32,137 bases of DNA from CAZHOV01 sp964534315. Its GTDB lineage: Bacteria; Bacteroidota; Bacteroidia; Chitinophagales; Saprospiraceae. The notes beneath the pieces were generated by a model that did no database searches, had not been told where the DNA came from, and saw only the letters and a program-made list of their open reading frames with translations. A program made the translations under genes and the position numbers. Of the stretch, positions 1 to 6,583 are shown piece after piece (within the stretch, counting starts at the first letter, position 1; the number at the start of each line of letters is the position of its first letter). Location: the NCBI GenBank assembly GCA_964534315.1, contig CAZHOV010000052.1, positions 1 to 32,137 of the forward strand, written 5' to 3'.

Positions 1-161
1 TCTATGGATGATATATCACCGGGATGAATCCCTTTTTCATCGAATCGTTTTTTATAAAAAGGGACATGGGTATAGATGCGGTTAAGCATTTGAGTAAGGC
101 GCTCGCTCTGTAGCTTGCGCAGGTTTTCCAGCGGCATGGATTCGATAGTAGGGTTGTACAT
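1..161 (-). CDS. paaK: Phenylacetate-CoA ligase-like protein, N-terminal part (truncated by window edge)
   Basis: The reverse complement from an ATG at 159-161 stays open to the window edge and gives about 53 residues beginning MYNPTIESMPLENL. The pattern of an IE.MP..xLRxLQxERL stretch followed by RIYTHVPFYKKRFDEKGI and then PxDI is typical of the N-terminus of the phenylacetate-CoA ligase family. These adenylate-forming enzymes make an aryl-CoA thioester from an aryl acid, ATP and CoA in the cytoplasm. The AMP-binding and catalytic parts lie outside the window, so substrate specificity cannot be judged. Related PaaK-like adenylating enzymes share this N-terminus. No Shine-Dalgarno site is visible before the ATG. 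The gene is separated from msrB upstream by a long palindrome, so it is probably its own transcription unit. Confidence 0.7.
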   Translation of the reverse strand, partial: MYNPTIESMPLENLRKLQSERLTQMLNRIYTHVPFYKKRFDEKGIHPGDISSI

Positions 162-216
162 AGGTTGGTTTTTGCTACTAGATATGTTTTTTTGAGGAAT
201 CAAAAAAGGATTTTTG

Positions 217-278
217 TCAGTTTAAAAGAAAAAGAGGATAGGTGCGGCCGCACCTATCCTCTTTTTCTTTTAAACTGA
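217..278 (-). terminator. 62-bp perfect palindrome, probable msrB transcription terminator
   Basis: Two 31-bp arms pair without a mismatch and without a spacer; the centre at 244-251 is GCGGCCGC. The outer arms are AT- and purine/pyrimidine-rich and the inner part is GC-rich. It starts 15 bp after the msrB stop codon, so a hairpin in the msrB transcript would form at its 3' end. There is no uninterrupted U-run beyond the stem on the msrB strand; the U-rich stretch is inside the distal arm. A terminator or 3'-end stabiliser is the most likely role, by inference. Confidence 0.6.
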
Positions 279-292
279 TAAGTAGTTAATAG

Positions 293-847
293 TTACTTCT
301 TCTCCTCAAAATCCAACGATACTGAATTGATACAATATCGGAGCCCCGTCGGCTTTGGCCCGTCTCTGAACACATGCCCAAGATGGCCGTCACATCGGCC
401 ACAGACCACTTCTGTACGGACCATACCGTAACTTCTATCTTCAATATTTTTTACATGATTAGGATGGATAGGCTCGTAATAACTGGGCCAGCCAGTACCA
501 GATTTGAACTTGGTACCCGATTCAAAAAGAGGTAGATCACAGGCAGCGCAGGTGTAGATGCCTTTGCCTTTATGATCCCATAGGTCACCGGTGAAGGCGC
601 GTTCGGTACCTGCTTTTCTTAATACATAAAATTCCTGGTCGGTGAGTTCTTTTTTCCATTCTTCTACTGGCTTTTCGATGCGGTAAATGGTGTCATTATT
701 TATTCCAATAAAGAAATTAGGTTCTTGCATCTCCATAGCGGTCTGCTTAGCTTTCTCTTCCTGTTGGGCAGGAGTGGTTTGCTGACAGCCTACTTGTAGG
801 GCTGAAATGATGGTGATGGTAAATATGATGAAGCGTTTAATGATCAT
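293..847 (-). CDS. msrB: Peptide-methionine (R)-S-oxide reductase MsrB, lipoprotein form
   Basis: MsrB reduces the R epimer of methionine sulfoxide in oxidised proteins. The 184-aa product has a short lysine/arginine start, a hydrophobic stretch (residues 6-19) and a lipobox-like LQVGC ending at Cys21, so it is probably a lipid-anchored envelope protein. The MsrB fold covers about residues 60-180. It has two CxxC pairs for structural zinc (Cys100/Cys103 and Cys149/Cys152), GTGWPS near 117-122, GHVFRDGP near 157-164, and the catalytic cysteine Cys172 in RYCINS. All key residues are present. The region between Cys21 and about residue 45 is a Gln/Glu-rich linker. The gene reads away from a repeat-rich intergenic region and ends 15 bp before a long palindrome, which suggests a single-gene unit. 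Export implies repair of periplasmic or surface proteins. Confidence 0.95.
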   Translation of the reverse strand: MIIKRFIIFTITIISALQVGCQQTTPAQQEEKAKQTAMEMQEPNFFIGINNDTIYRIEKPVEEWKKELTDQEFYVLRKAGTERAFTGDLWDHKGKGIYTCAACDLPLFESGTKFKSGTGWPSYYEPIHPNHVKNIEDRSYGMVRTEVVCGRCDGHLGHVFRDGPKPTGLRYCINSVSLDFEEKK

Positions 848-1188
848 TATTTTATGAATTGTTTATTTGTTGGGGAGATTAACATTTGAATGTATTTGAA
901 ATATTTTAACATCCTTTTTGTTTCCTTTTCCTTTTTTCTTGTTCTTTTATCACAGGATGGAACGCAGATCGAGTGGATTTATCGGATTTTCGCAGATTTT
1001 ACAACTTTCCTACTTCCCTATTTTCCTACTTTCCTGTTTTCTTATTTTCCTACTTCCCTATTTCCTACTTTCTTATTTCCTGTTTTCCTATTTTCTTATT
1101 TCCTGTTTTCCTACTTTCCTACTTCCCTATTTCCTATTTTCCTATTTTCCTACTTCCCTATTTCCTATTTTCCTACTTTCCTACTTTC
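848..1188. other. Intergenic region dominated by repeats
   Basis: This 341-bp gap between msrB and the four-helix membrane protein gene (both minus strand) has no credible gene. About 100 bp next to msrB are AT-rich and should hold its promoter, but I found no clear TAnnTTTG on the msrB strand. The rest is a 49-bp dispersed repeat (952-1000) followed by a pyrimidine tandem tract. Overlapping plus-strand open frames here encode only Phe/Leu/Ser/Tyr/Pro low-complexity peptides and are translations of the tract. Confidence 0.8.
952..1000 (+). repeat. Dispersed repeat, copy 1 (49 bp)
   Basis: It starts ACAGGATGGAAC and contains successive GGATTT/GATTTT units. It matches 4046-4094 at 42 of 49 positions in the same orientation. 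It lies directly before the pyrimidine tract. It contains no open frame of note and is not a recognisable IS end. Confidence 0.75.
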
Positions 1189-1198
1189 CTACTTCCTC
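1003..1198. repeat. Imperfect heptamer/octamer pyrimidine tandem tract
   Basis: About 195 bp consist almost only of C and T on the plus strand with an A roughly every 7-8 bases. The units are variants of TTTCCTA, TTCCCTA and TTTTCCTA, around 25 in number. The tract runs into the 3' end of the four-helix membrane protein gene: its last codons (Arg-Arg-Lys) and its TAG stop lie in the tract. A strand-asymmetric polypurine/polypyrimidine tract of this kind could form unusual DNA structure, by inference. Confidence 0.85.
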
Positions 1199-1632
1199 CT
1201 CTTTGGCGCATTCCACTCTTCTTTTTCTGCAAACTCGACGATGAATTTGGCCATGCGCATGATGGATAAAAACACCAGGTACCCAAACCCGACAACGATA
1301 AAGATCCAGCTGTAAGAACCTGCGTTGTAAATGGGTATGGAAGAAAACAGCCATGCCAGAATTCCCGATATTAACGCCAGTCCCGCAAAACTTAGCATAG
1401 ACTTTCCCCAATATCGATTCATATCGTCGGCCATGAGACTAAAGACACTGTTAAATACCGCAAAGAACAACATAAAAGAAGCAGCTGTAAGCCAGGCGAA
1501 CCGGTCGCCCATATCAATGATTCCAGTTTGTTTGATGATAAAGCCGCCGATCATCACCACGATAGATAGGGAGATGACGATTCCCGCTTGCTTGAGGGGG
1601 TGTAGGGATTGATATAGGGTAGAATTTGACAT
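1189..1632 (-). CDS. Small four-helix integral membrane protein of unknown function
   Basis: I do not recognise this 147-aa protein. It has four hydrophobic segments at roughly residues 16-35, 45-68, 79-98 and 104-126, separated by short loops. The N-terminus is short and polar, and the tail is charged, ending in a Lys/Arg-rich stretch. There are no cysteines, no signal peptide cleavage site and no obvious catalytic motif. It lies downstream of rimO on the same strand but is separated from it by a hairpin repeat, so co-transcription is uncertain. Its ATG at 1630-1632 has no Shine-Dalgarno site. The last codons and stop merge with a purine-rich (on this strand) tandem tract, so length variation of that tract could alter the C-terminus. 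Confidence 0.75.
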   Translation of the reverse strand: MSNSTLYQSLHPLKQAGIVISLSIVVMIGGFIIKQTGIIDMGDRFAWLTAASFMLFFAVFNSVFSLMADDMNRYWGKSMLSFAGLALISGILAWLFSSIPIYNAGSYSWIFIVVGFGYLVFLSIMRMAKFIVEFAEKEEWNAPKRRK

Positions 1633-1663
1633 AACTTTTTTTGTATTGAGTATTGAGAAAGTT

Positions 1664-1747
1664 TCTCGCAGAGCCGCAAAGTTCGCTAAGGAAGAAGCTT
1701 ACCTTTACGAAAGCAAAAGTCTTAGCGAACTTTGCGCCTTTGCGAGA
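1664..1747. repeat. Hairpin-forming inverted repeat after rimO
   Basis: Arms at 1664-1690 and 1721-1747 (27 bp each) pair at 25 of 27 positions around a 30-bp loop. The arms carry CGCAAAGTTCGCTAAG and its complement. The element sits 25 bp after the rimO stop and upstream of the next gene. Sequences of the type CTTTGCG...CTTTGCGAG recur between genes in many Bacteroidota genomes, from memory. It could act as a terminator or be a REP-like mobile repeat. Confidence 0.6.
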
Positions 1748-1772
1748 TATAACAGGTCAGTATTCTTTATGT

Positions 1773-3080
1773 TTACACAATTTTGCCATATAAGTCGTAC
1801 TCCAGGGCATCGGTGATGAGTACATGGGCAAAATCGCCTACCCGGGCGTAGTTTTCTGCGGCGGGAACGAGCACTTCGTTATCAACTTCAGGGGAGTCGC
1901 CTTCAGTTCTGCCGACAAAAAAGCCGCTTTCTTTGCGGTCGAACAACACCTTTTGCGTAGTGCCGATCAGCGTTCTGTTCTTTTCGAAAGAGATATCTTG
2001 CTGGATTTCCATCAGTCGGTTGGATCTGGACATTTTGACTTCGGCAGGTACGTTATCTTCCTGTCCGTGGGCTATCGTACTTTCTTCGTGGGAATACTGA
2101 AACACCCCTAACCGATCGAATTTAATATCCCTTACGAATTGACATAGTTGCTCGAATTGTTCTTCCGTCTCATTGGGAAATCCTACTAGCATAGTAGTTC
2201 TAAGAGTGAGATCTGGAATTTTTTTGCGGGCGTAATCGATCAAGTCGCGGGTTTCCTGCTGGGTAATCTGCCGGCGCATATTTTTTAGCACCTCATCACT
2301 TGCATGTTGCAGGGGCATATCGAGGTAATTACAGATCTCCTTTCGCTCGGCCATGACATCAAATATTTCCCTCGGAAACTTGGAAGGATACGCATAATGC
2401 AAGCGGATCCATTCGATCCCGTCGACATCAGCAAGTGCGTGAAGCAACTCAGGCAAGGCTCTTTTTTTGTAGATATCCAGGCCATAGTAGGTTAATTCCT
2501 GGGCAATGAGCATCAATTCTTTCACTCCGTTAGCGGCCAGATTTTTTGCTTCCCGTACCAGCGCTTCTATGGGTTGGGATATGTGCTTTCCACGCATTAG
2601 GGGAATTGCACAAAAGGCACAGGTGCGGTTACAGCCTTCTGATATTTTAAGATAGGCAAAGTGGTTGGGAGTCGTGATGACCCGCTCACCGATCAGCTCG
2701 TGTTTATAATCTGCTTCCAGCCGGTTGAGCAAGGCAGGTAATTCGAGGGTACCAAAGTAGGCATCCACTTCCGGGATCTCCTCCTCCAGGTCTTCGCGAT
2801 ATCGCTGAGACAAGCAGCCCGTGACATACAACTTATTGATAGCGCCCTGTTCTTTTTCATTCACATAGTGCAGAATGGTGTCAACCGATTCCTCTTTTGC
2901 CCGGTCGATAAATCCGCACGTATTGACAATAACAATATCCGCAGCCTGGTCTTCCTCCGGCAGTACTTCAAAGGCATTTCCCCGCAATTGGGTGATCAGG
3001 TTTTCCGAATCGACCAGATTCTTGGAACAACCAAGGGTTACCACCTTCACTTTTTCCTGCCGTATACTCTTTGTCTTCAT
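1773..3080 (-). CDS. rimO: Ribosomal protein S12 methylthiotransferase RimO
   Basis: RimO adds a methylthio group to the conserved aspartate of ribosomal protein uS12 using radical SAM chemistry. The 435-aa length is normal for the family. The N-terminal UPF0004/MTTase domain (about 11-130) carries three cluster cysteines: Cys18 in TLGCSKN, Cys55 in NTCGFI and Cys89 in TGCLSQR. The radical SAM CxxxCxxC motif is Cys150/Cys154/Cys157 in GCNRTCAFCAIP. The last 65 or so residues form the TRAM domain expected to bind S12. GCSKNLVDSE and the RGKH.S.P.E signature after the radical SAM cysteines favour RimO over its tRNA-modifying relative MiaB. The ATG at 3078-3080 places the first conserved residues about 10 codons in. 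It is probably expressed from the AT-rich region shared with the divergent outer-membrane protein gene. Confidence 0.95.
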   Translation of the reverse strand: MKTKSIRQEKVKVVTLGCSKNLVDSENLITQLRGNAFEVLPEEDQAADIVIVNTCGFIDRAKEESVDTILHYVNEKEQGAINKLYVTGCLSQRYREDLEEEIPEVDAYFGTLELPALLNRLEADYKHELIGERVITTPNHFAYLKISEGCNRTCAFCAIPLMRGKHISQPIEALVREAKNLAANGVKELMLIAQELTYYGLDIYKKRALPELLHALADVDGIEWIRLHYAYPSKFPREIFDVMAERKEICNYLDMPLQHASDEVLKNMRRQITQQETRDLIDYARKKIPDLTLRTTMLVGFPNETEEQFEQLCQFVRDIKFDRLGVFQYSHEESTIAHGQEDNVPAEVKMSRSNRLMEIQQDISFEKNRTLIGTTQKVLFDRKESGFFVGRTEGDSPEVDNEVLVPAAENYARVGDFAHVLITDALEYDLYGKIV

Positions 3081-3120
3081 TAAAATAATTGATTTAGTTG
3101 ATTCGAGCTTACCTAAACTG

Positions 3121-3141
3121 CAAAATTACAGTTTATTTTTG
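3121..3141. promoter_or_regulatory. Possible divergent -7 elements between rimO and the outer-membrane protein gene
   Basis: CAAAATTA at 3121-3128 is TAnnTTTG on the minus strand, and TATTTTTG at 3134-3141 is TAnnTTTG on the plus strand. This is the Bacteroidota -7 consensus. The minus element lies about 40 bp before the rimO ATG. Neither has a good TTTG about 19 bp further upstream, and the region is AT-rich, so chance matches are possible. Confidence 0.3.
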
Positions 3142-3247
3142 TTCATTTACAGTTCAACCGTTGTTCATTTTGATTTACTTTCTCCTAAACAATAAGAAAT
3201 AGGGATTGGTTTGATCCGTTATTACTGGTAAACTAAAAATCGCTGAT

Positions 3248-3991
3248 ATGAAAAACCGTTTCTTACTATTCTTCCTGCTTTTTTCCTTTTCCTTTTCGTT
3301 TAGCCAGGTGGGTGTTTCGGGATTTTATACACTAACCGATGCACCGGAGTGGGAAGCATCCGTTCTGTCTCAGTATTTTGATAATGCCATCGAAATGGAG
3401 AATAATGATTTTTATAAAGAAGGGTTTAAAGTAGGCATTGATTATTGGTTCCGGTTAAAAAAGTTGAGATTTGAATTTCTTCCGGAGCTTAACTATTCCA
3501 GATACACCAGTTACCTGGGATTTAATGATCCAGAAGAACATCAATATCAATCGAATATTTTAGGATTTCAATTCAATACTAACATCTACTTATTTGATCT
3601 TACCGGTGATTGTGATTGCCCTACCTTTTCAAAAACAGACCCCATTTTTAAGAAGGGCTTTTTTGTTCAGCTCAGTCCGGGGGTGGCGTATTTAAATAAT
3701 CGCTTTTCCGGTACCCGCCTTGATGAAAAAGAAAATGCCATTGCTTTTTACGCCGGCATAGGAGTTGGTCTGGATTTGGGCATTTCCGACTTTCTAACGC
3801 TTACCCCTATTGTTCGTATTTCCAGAACCTTTAATGCCAATTGGAAAAATATTGATGAATATGCCTCTATAGATCCAAACCCGACCTTAGTAGATGGTTT
3901 TTCTAACCAGGAAAACCTTTCCAACTTTAACTCCATTGAACTGGGATTGAGAATTGGACTTCGGTTTGATGAAATGGGTAAGCGATACTGA
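3248..3991 (+). CDS. Secreted outer-membrane beta-barrel-like protein
   Basis: The 247-aa product starts MKNRFLLFFLLFSFSFSFSQ, a signal peptide with likely cleavage after residue 19 or 20. The mature part alternates aromatic and polar residues in strand-like segments separated by turns (for example GFKVGIDYWF, GFFVQLSPGVAYLNN, AFYAGIGVGLDLGI, SIELGLRIGLRF). That pattern fits a small outer-membrane beta-barrel of the PorT/OmpW-like type seen throughout Bacteroidota. A Cys-Asp-Cys pair (GDCDCP, near residue 123) could form a local disulfide or bind metal. I cannot assign a substrate or partner. It is transcribed divergently from rimO and ends convergently with the EVE-domain gene, so it is a single-gene unit. 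Confidence 0.75.
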   Translation: MKNRFLLFFLLFSFSFSFSQVGVSGFYTLTDAPEWEASVLSQYFDNAIEMENNDFYKEGFKVGIDYWFRLKKLRFEFLPELNYSRYTSYLGFNDPEEHQYQSNILGFQFNTNIYLFDLTGDCDCPTFSKTDPIFKKGFFVQLSPGVAYLNNRFSGTRLDEKENAIAFYAGIGVGLDLGISDFLTLTPIVRISRTFNANWKNIDEYASIDPNPTLVDGFSNQENLSNFNSIELGLRIGLRFDEMGKRY

Positions 3992-4045
3992 ATTTTTTAA
4001 CTTATCGATGATTGCATCTTCATTAAGTTGTTAAATCTAATCCCT

Positions 4046-4094
4046 ACAGGATGGAACACGGATCGAACGGATTTAGCGGATTCTCGCGGATTTT
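4046..4094 (+). repeat. Dispersed repeat, copy 2 (49 bp)
   Basis: It matches 952-1000 at 42 of 49 positions in the same orientation and starts ACAGGATGGAACACGG. It lies between the convergent ends of the outer-membrane protein gene (stop at 3991) and the EVE-domain gene (stop at 4157). Unlike copy 1 it is not followed by a pyrimidine tract. Confidence 0.75.
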
Positions 4095-4156
4095 TTCTGA
4101 TTCTCTTACTGGTATTATTGGTTTGTAGGCCATTAACCATTTCGGGCAGAGCTCAC

Positions 4157-4579
4157 TCACGTCTTGGGGCTTCGGGTTTCCGCCATTTCCAATATCTTTT
4201 CAAATGCTTGCTTTTCGACCGGCATTACAGACAGGCGGCTGTTTTTAACCAGTGCCAGGTTGGTTAATTCGGGAGTTTGTTTGATTTCTTTTAGGGATAC
4301 GTATCTATTTAATGGTTTCACCGGCTCCAGGTCTACTACTGACCAATCGCCCTTTTCTGCCGTCGGATCCGGGTAATGTTCTTTAATCACCTTTGCAATA
4401 CCAACCACTTCTAGACCTTGCCTACTGTGGTAATATAAGACCAAATCTCCTGTTTTCATCAATCTTAAATTGTTGCGAGCCGCATAATTGCGGATGCCGT
4501 CCCACATGGTTTTTCCTTCTGCTACCAGGTCATCGTAGCTGTAGGCATCCGGTTCGGATTTTACCAACCAGTAATTCAT
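4157..4579 (-). CDS. EVE domain-containing protein
   Basis: The 140-aa product starts MNYWLVKSEPDAYSYDDL and contains TMWDGIRNYAARNNLR and GDLVLYYHS, hallmarks of the EVE domain (PUA-like fold, also called the ThyN1-like family). EVE domains are thought to recognise modified bases in DNA or RNA; the bacterial stand-alone form has no settled substrate. The whole protein is one domain of normal length. I chose the ATG at 4577-4579, which lies 2 bp after the stop of the upstream methyltransferase gene; a longer frame from a TTG would overlap that gene and add residues outside the domain. Immediate coupling to a SpoU-family RNA methyltransferase fits a role linked to modified RNA, but this is inference. 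Confidence 0.9.
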   Translation of the reverse strand: MNYWLVKSEPDAYSYDDLVAEGKTMWDGIRNYAARNNLRLMKTGDLVLYYHSRQGLEVVGIAKVIKEHYPDPTAEKGDWSVVDLEPVKPLNRYVSLKEIKQTPELTNLALVKNSRLSVMPVEKQAFEKILEMAETRSPKT

Positions 4580-4581
4580 CG

Positions 4582-5112
4582 TTAAAATTTGAGTTGTTTG
4601 AAAAATTCCCAGGTCACAACTCCCAGGCAAACGGCAATATTGAGGGAGTGTTTGGTGCCAAATTGAGGGACTTCGATGGCTTGTTCTACAACCTCAATGG
4701 CTTCATCTGACACTCCTGAAACCTCGTTGCCAAAGATGAGGGCATATTTTTGATCATTCTGAATAGAAAAGTCTTGCAGAGGGATGCTCTGATCTGTTTG
4801 CTCAATCGCCACCACCGCATATCCTTCCTCCTTTAAATTTGAAACCGCCTCATTCGTAGATTCATAGTGAGTCCATTCTACCGAATCAGTCGCTCCGATA
4901 GCCGTTTTCAGTATCTCCTTATGCGGAGGACGGGCCGTAATACCGCACAATACGATTTTTTCCACCGCAAAAGCATCGCCTGTCCGAAAGGCCGACCCTA
5001 CATTTAGCCCTGAGCGAATATTATCCAACACAATGATGATGGGTGTCTTTTGTTGCTCTCTAAACTGTTGAGGCGTTACCCGGTTCAATTCTTGTAATTT
5101 GAGTTTACGCAT
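4582..5112 (-). CDS. SpoU/TrmH-family RNA 2'-O-methyltransferase
   Basis: This 176-aa protein belongs to the SPOUT superfamily of SAM-dependent RNA ribose methyltransferases. Motif 1 is the IIVLDNIRSGLNVGSAFRTGDAF region (about residues 25-47), with the conserved Asn and the catalytic Arg in NVGSAFR. Motif 2 is ALIFGNEVSGVSDE (about 122-135), and motif 3 is EVPQFGTKHSLNIAVCLGV (about 145-163), which forms the SAM-binding trefoil knot. There is no N-terminal substrate-binding extension, so it resembles the short TrmH-like or TrmL-like enzymes; tRNA is the more likely target, but this is not provable here. I chose the ATG at 5110-5112; the longer TTG frame runs into the upstream glycosyltransferase gene. 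The stop is followed 2 bp later by the EVE gene start, so the two are probably translated together. Confidence 0.9.
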   Translation of the reverse strand: MRKLKLQELNRVTPQQFREQQKTPIIIVLDNIRSGLNVGSAFRTGDAFAVEKIVLCGITARPPHKEILKTAIGATDSVEWTHYESTNEAVSNLKEEGYAVVAIEQTDQSIPLQDFSIQNDQKYALIFGNEVSGVSDEAIEVVEQAIEVPQFGTKHSLNIAVCLGVVTWEFFKQLKF

Positions 5113-5140
5113 AGATTGAGTATTGGGTAAAAAATAATAT

Positions 5141-6583
5141 TTATTGCTCCTTTCCAAATTGATATAAAATCACTTCCACTGTACCTTTTTCCAAACGATG
5201 GACCACTTTCCACTGTTCTTTCAATTCATTCAGCTCTTTGTCGCTGAAGCCATTAAATACATTAGAGTAGAAGATATACTTATTTTTTTCCAAGTCTTTA
5301 TCCGTAAATTGTTTGGAAGCATCTATTAAGTCAATATACTTTCGATCTGCTAAATTCGGAAAGTCGGTGCCGATCTGGTTGTAGGAAATATTATTTTTTT
5401 CGATAAAATCGATCATTTGCATTCGGAGGGAATAATACGGCAGATGGGCAAGGGTGGAATCCCAGCCCTGGGCGATATTTCTGGGATATACCCATAAATT
5501 ACCGGTAAGCAAGCCTACGAAAACGAGCGTCCAAATCCAGTTTTTTCCTTTGGGAAGCCTATCCAGTAAATGGAAAACCAAAAAATGAAAAGCGATAATT
5601 GCAGGCATTAAATAGCGATGGCCCACCAGGTATTTATATTGAATAAGTACCCCTCCTATTACCGTAAGGATAATGACAAACAGCCAAATCCATCTTTTGG
5701 AATGTTGCCAGACCGTTTTGATACCTAATTTCCATAAGAGTATTCCCAAAGCGATCCATTCAAAAATTCGTCCAAAATCAATTAATCGCCAGCCCAGCAA
5801 ACCAACATTAAAGATCATTCCTTTTATCCCGACCCGTTCAAACATGGGGGCCCAGGGAGAGTCTTCATGGTAGCCAAACCAACCCGTGTGATGGTAGTGT
5901 AGATATAAATAGAGGAGAGCTAGAACGGCTCCCGGAATAAAAAGTAGAGCCTTTGAGATCGCTCTATCCAACCATGATTTAAAGTTGGAAAAATCCCATA
6001 ATAAAAACCAAAAATAAAGACCGGCTGCAACCATCATTCCTCTCATGCTAATAGTTGAAAGTCCTAAAACCCCCAGTAATACCCCCCAATTTTTTTGCTC
6101 AAGAAAGCCCCAAAACACAAGAAGAAAGAAAAAAACCAGTGGAACATCCGGGCTTACCAGTACAAAATGCCCCGCAATCATAGGGTCTACAAAAAACCAG
6201 GCGATCAGCCAAAGAGGATGCAAGTCGGGAGCCAGTTTTCTGCTGATTTTAACGGTTAAATAAAGGACTCCAAGGTGAAAAGGAACCATAGCCAAATGGC
6301 TAACCCAAAGTGTTTTACCTAGTAGTAGCCACCAAAGGGCCAGGTACATACCGAAAACGGGAGGATGCCCGCTATCGATCTCTTCGGGCAGAAAAAAATA
6401 CTGGAATTGTTGCTCGAAATACCAGTGTGCATGACGAGATCCCAGTTGTACCGTATCCCAAAAAAAGAAAAAGTCTTTTACCAAAAAGAAAGCAAGCCAT
6501 ACCCCTACTCCACCAATAATCAACGCCAATCGATTTTGGTTTTTAAGGGTTTGTTCTGAGCTTTGTTGGCCAGCACTACTCAT
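5141..6583 (-). CDS. GT-C (PMT/ArnT-like, GT39/GT83-type) membrane glycosyltransferase
   Basis: The 480-aa product has a short cytoplasmic N-terminus and roughly ten to twelve hydrophobic segments ending near residue 400, then a soluble tail of about 80 residues. After the first membrane segment comes FFFWDTVQLGSRHAHWYFE with Asp43, and then DSGHPPVFGMYLALWW (Asp70, His73). The acidic residue of loop 1 and the [DE]xGHPP motif are characteristic of polyprenyl-phosphate-sugar-dependent GT-C enzymes such as ArnT and protein mannosyltransferases. Donor and acceptor cannot be inferred. I chose the ATG at 6581-6583. It overlaps the last 8 bp of pyrG, which implies translational coupling. The longer TTG frame would extend far into pyrG. 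The stop lies 28 bp before the methyltransferase start. Confidence 0.8.
   Translation of the reverse strand: MSSAGQQSSEQTLKNQNRLALIIGGVGVWLAFFLVKDFFFFWDTVQLGSRHAHWYFEQQFQYFFLPEEIDSGHPPVFGMYLALWWLLLGKTLWVSHLAMVPFHLGVLYLTVKISRKLAPDLHPLWLIAWFFVDPMIAGHFVLVSPDVPLVFFFLLVFWGFLEQKNWGVLLGVLGLSTISMRGMMVAAGLYFWFLLWDFSNFKSWLDRAISKALLFIPGAVLALLYLYLHYHHTGWFGYHEDSPWAPMFERVGIKGMIFNVGLLGWRLIDFGRIFEWIALGILLWKLGIKTVWQHSKRWIWLFVIILTVIGGVLIQYKYLVGHRYLMPAIIAFHFLVFHLLDRLPKGKNWIWTLVFVGLLTGNLWVYPRNIAQGWDSTLAHLPYYSLRMQMIDFIEKNNISYNQIGTDFPNLADRKYIDLIDASKQFTDKDLEKNKYIFYSNVFNGFSDKELNELKEQWKVVHRLEKGTVEVILYQFGKEQ

Noticed and set aside
890..1315. Three overlapping plus-strand open frames of 98-141 codons
   Set aside because: They translate the C/T tandem tract into Phe/Leu/Ser/Tyr/Pro low-complexity sequence and run into the antisense of a real membrane protein gene.
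4580..4630. Longer N-terminus of the EVE-domain protein from a TTG start
   Set aside because: It would overlap the methyltransferase gene and add 17 residues outside the EVE domain. The ATG two bases after the upstream stop fits the family start.
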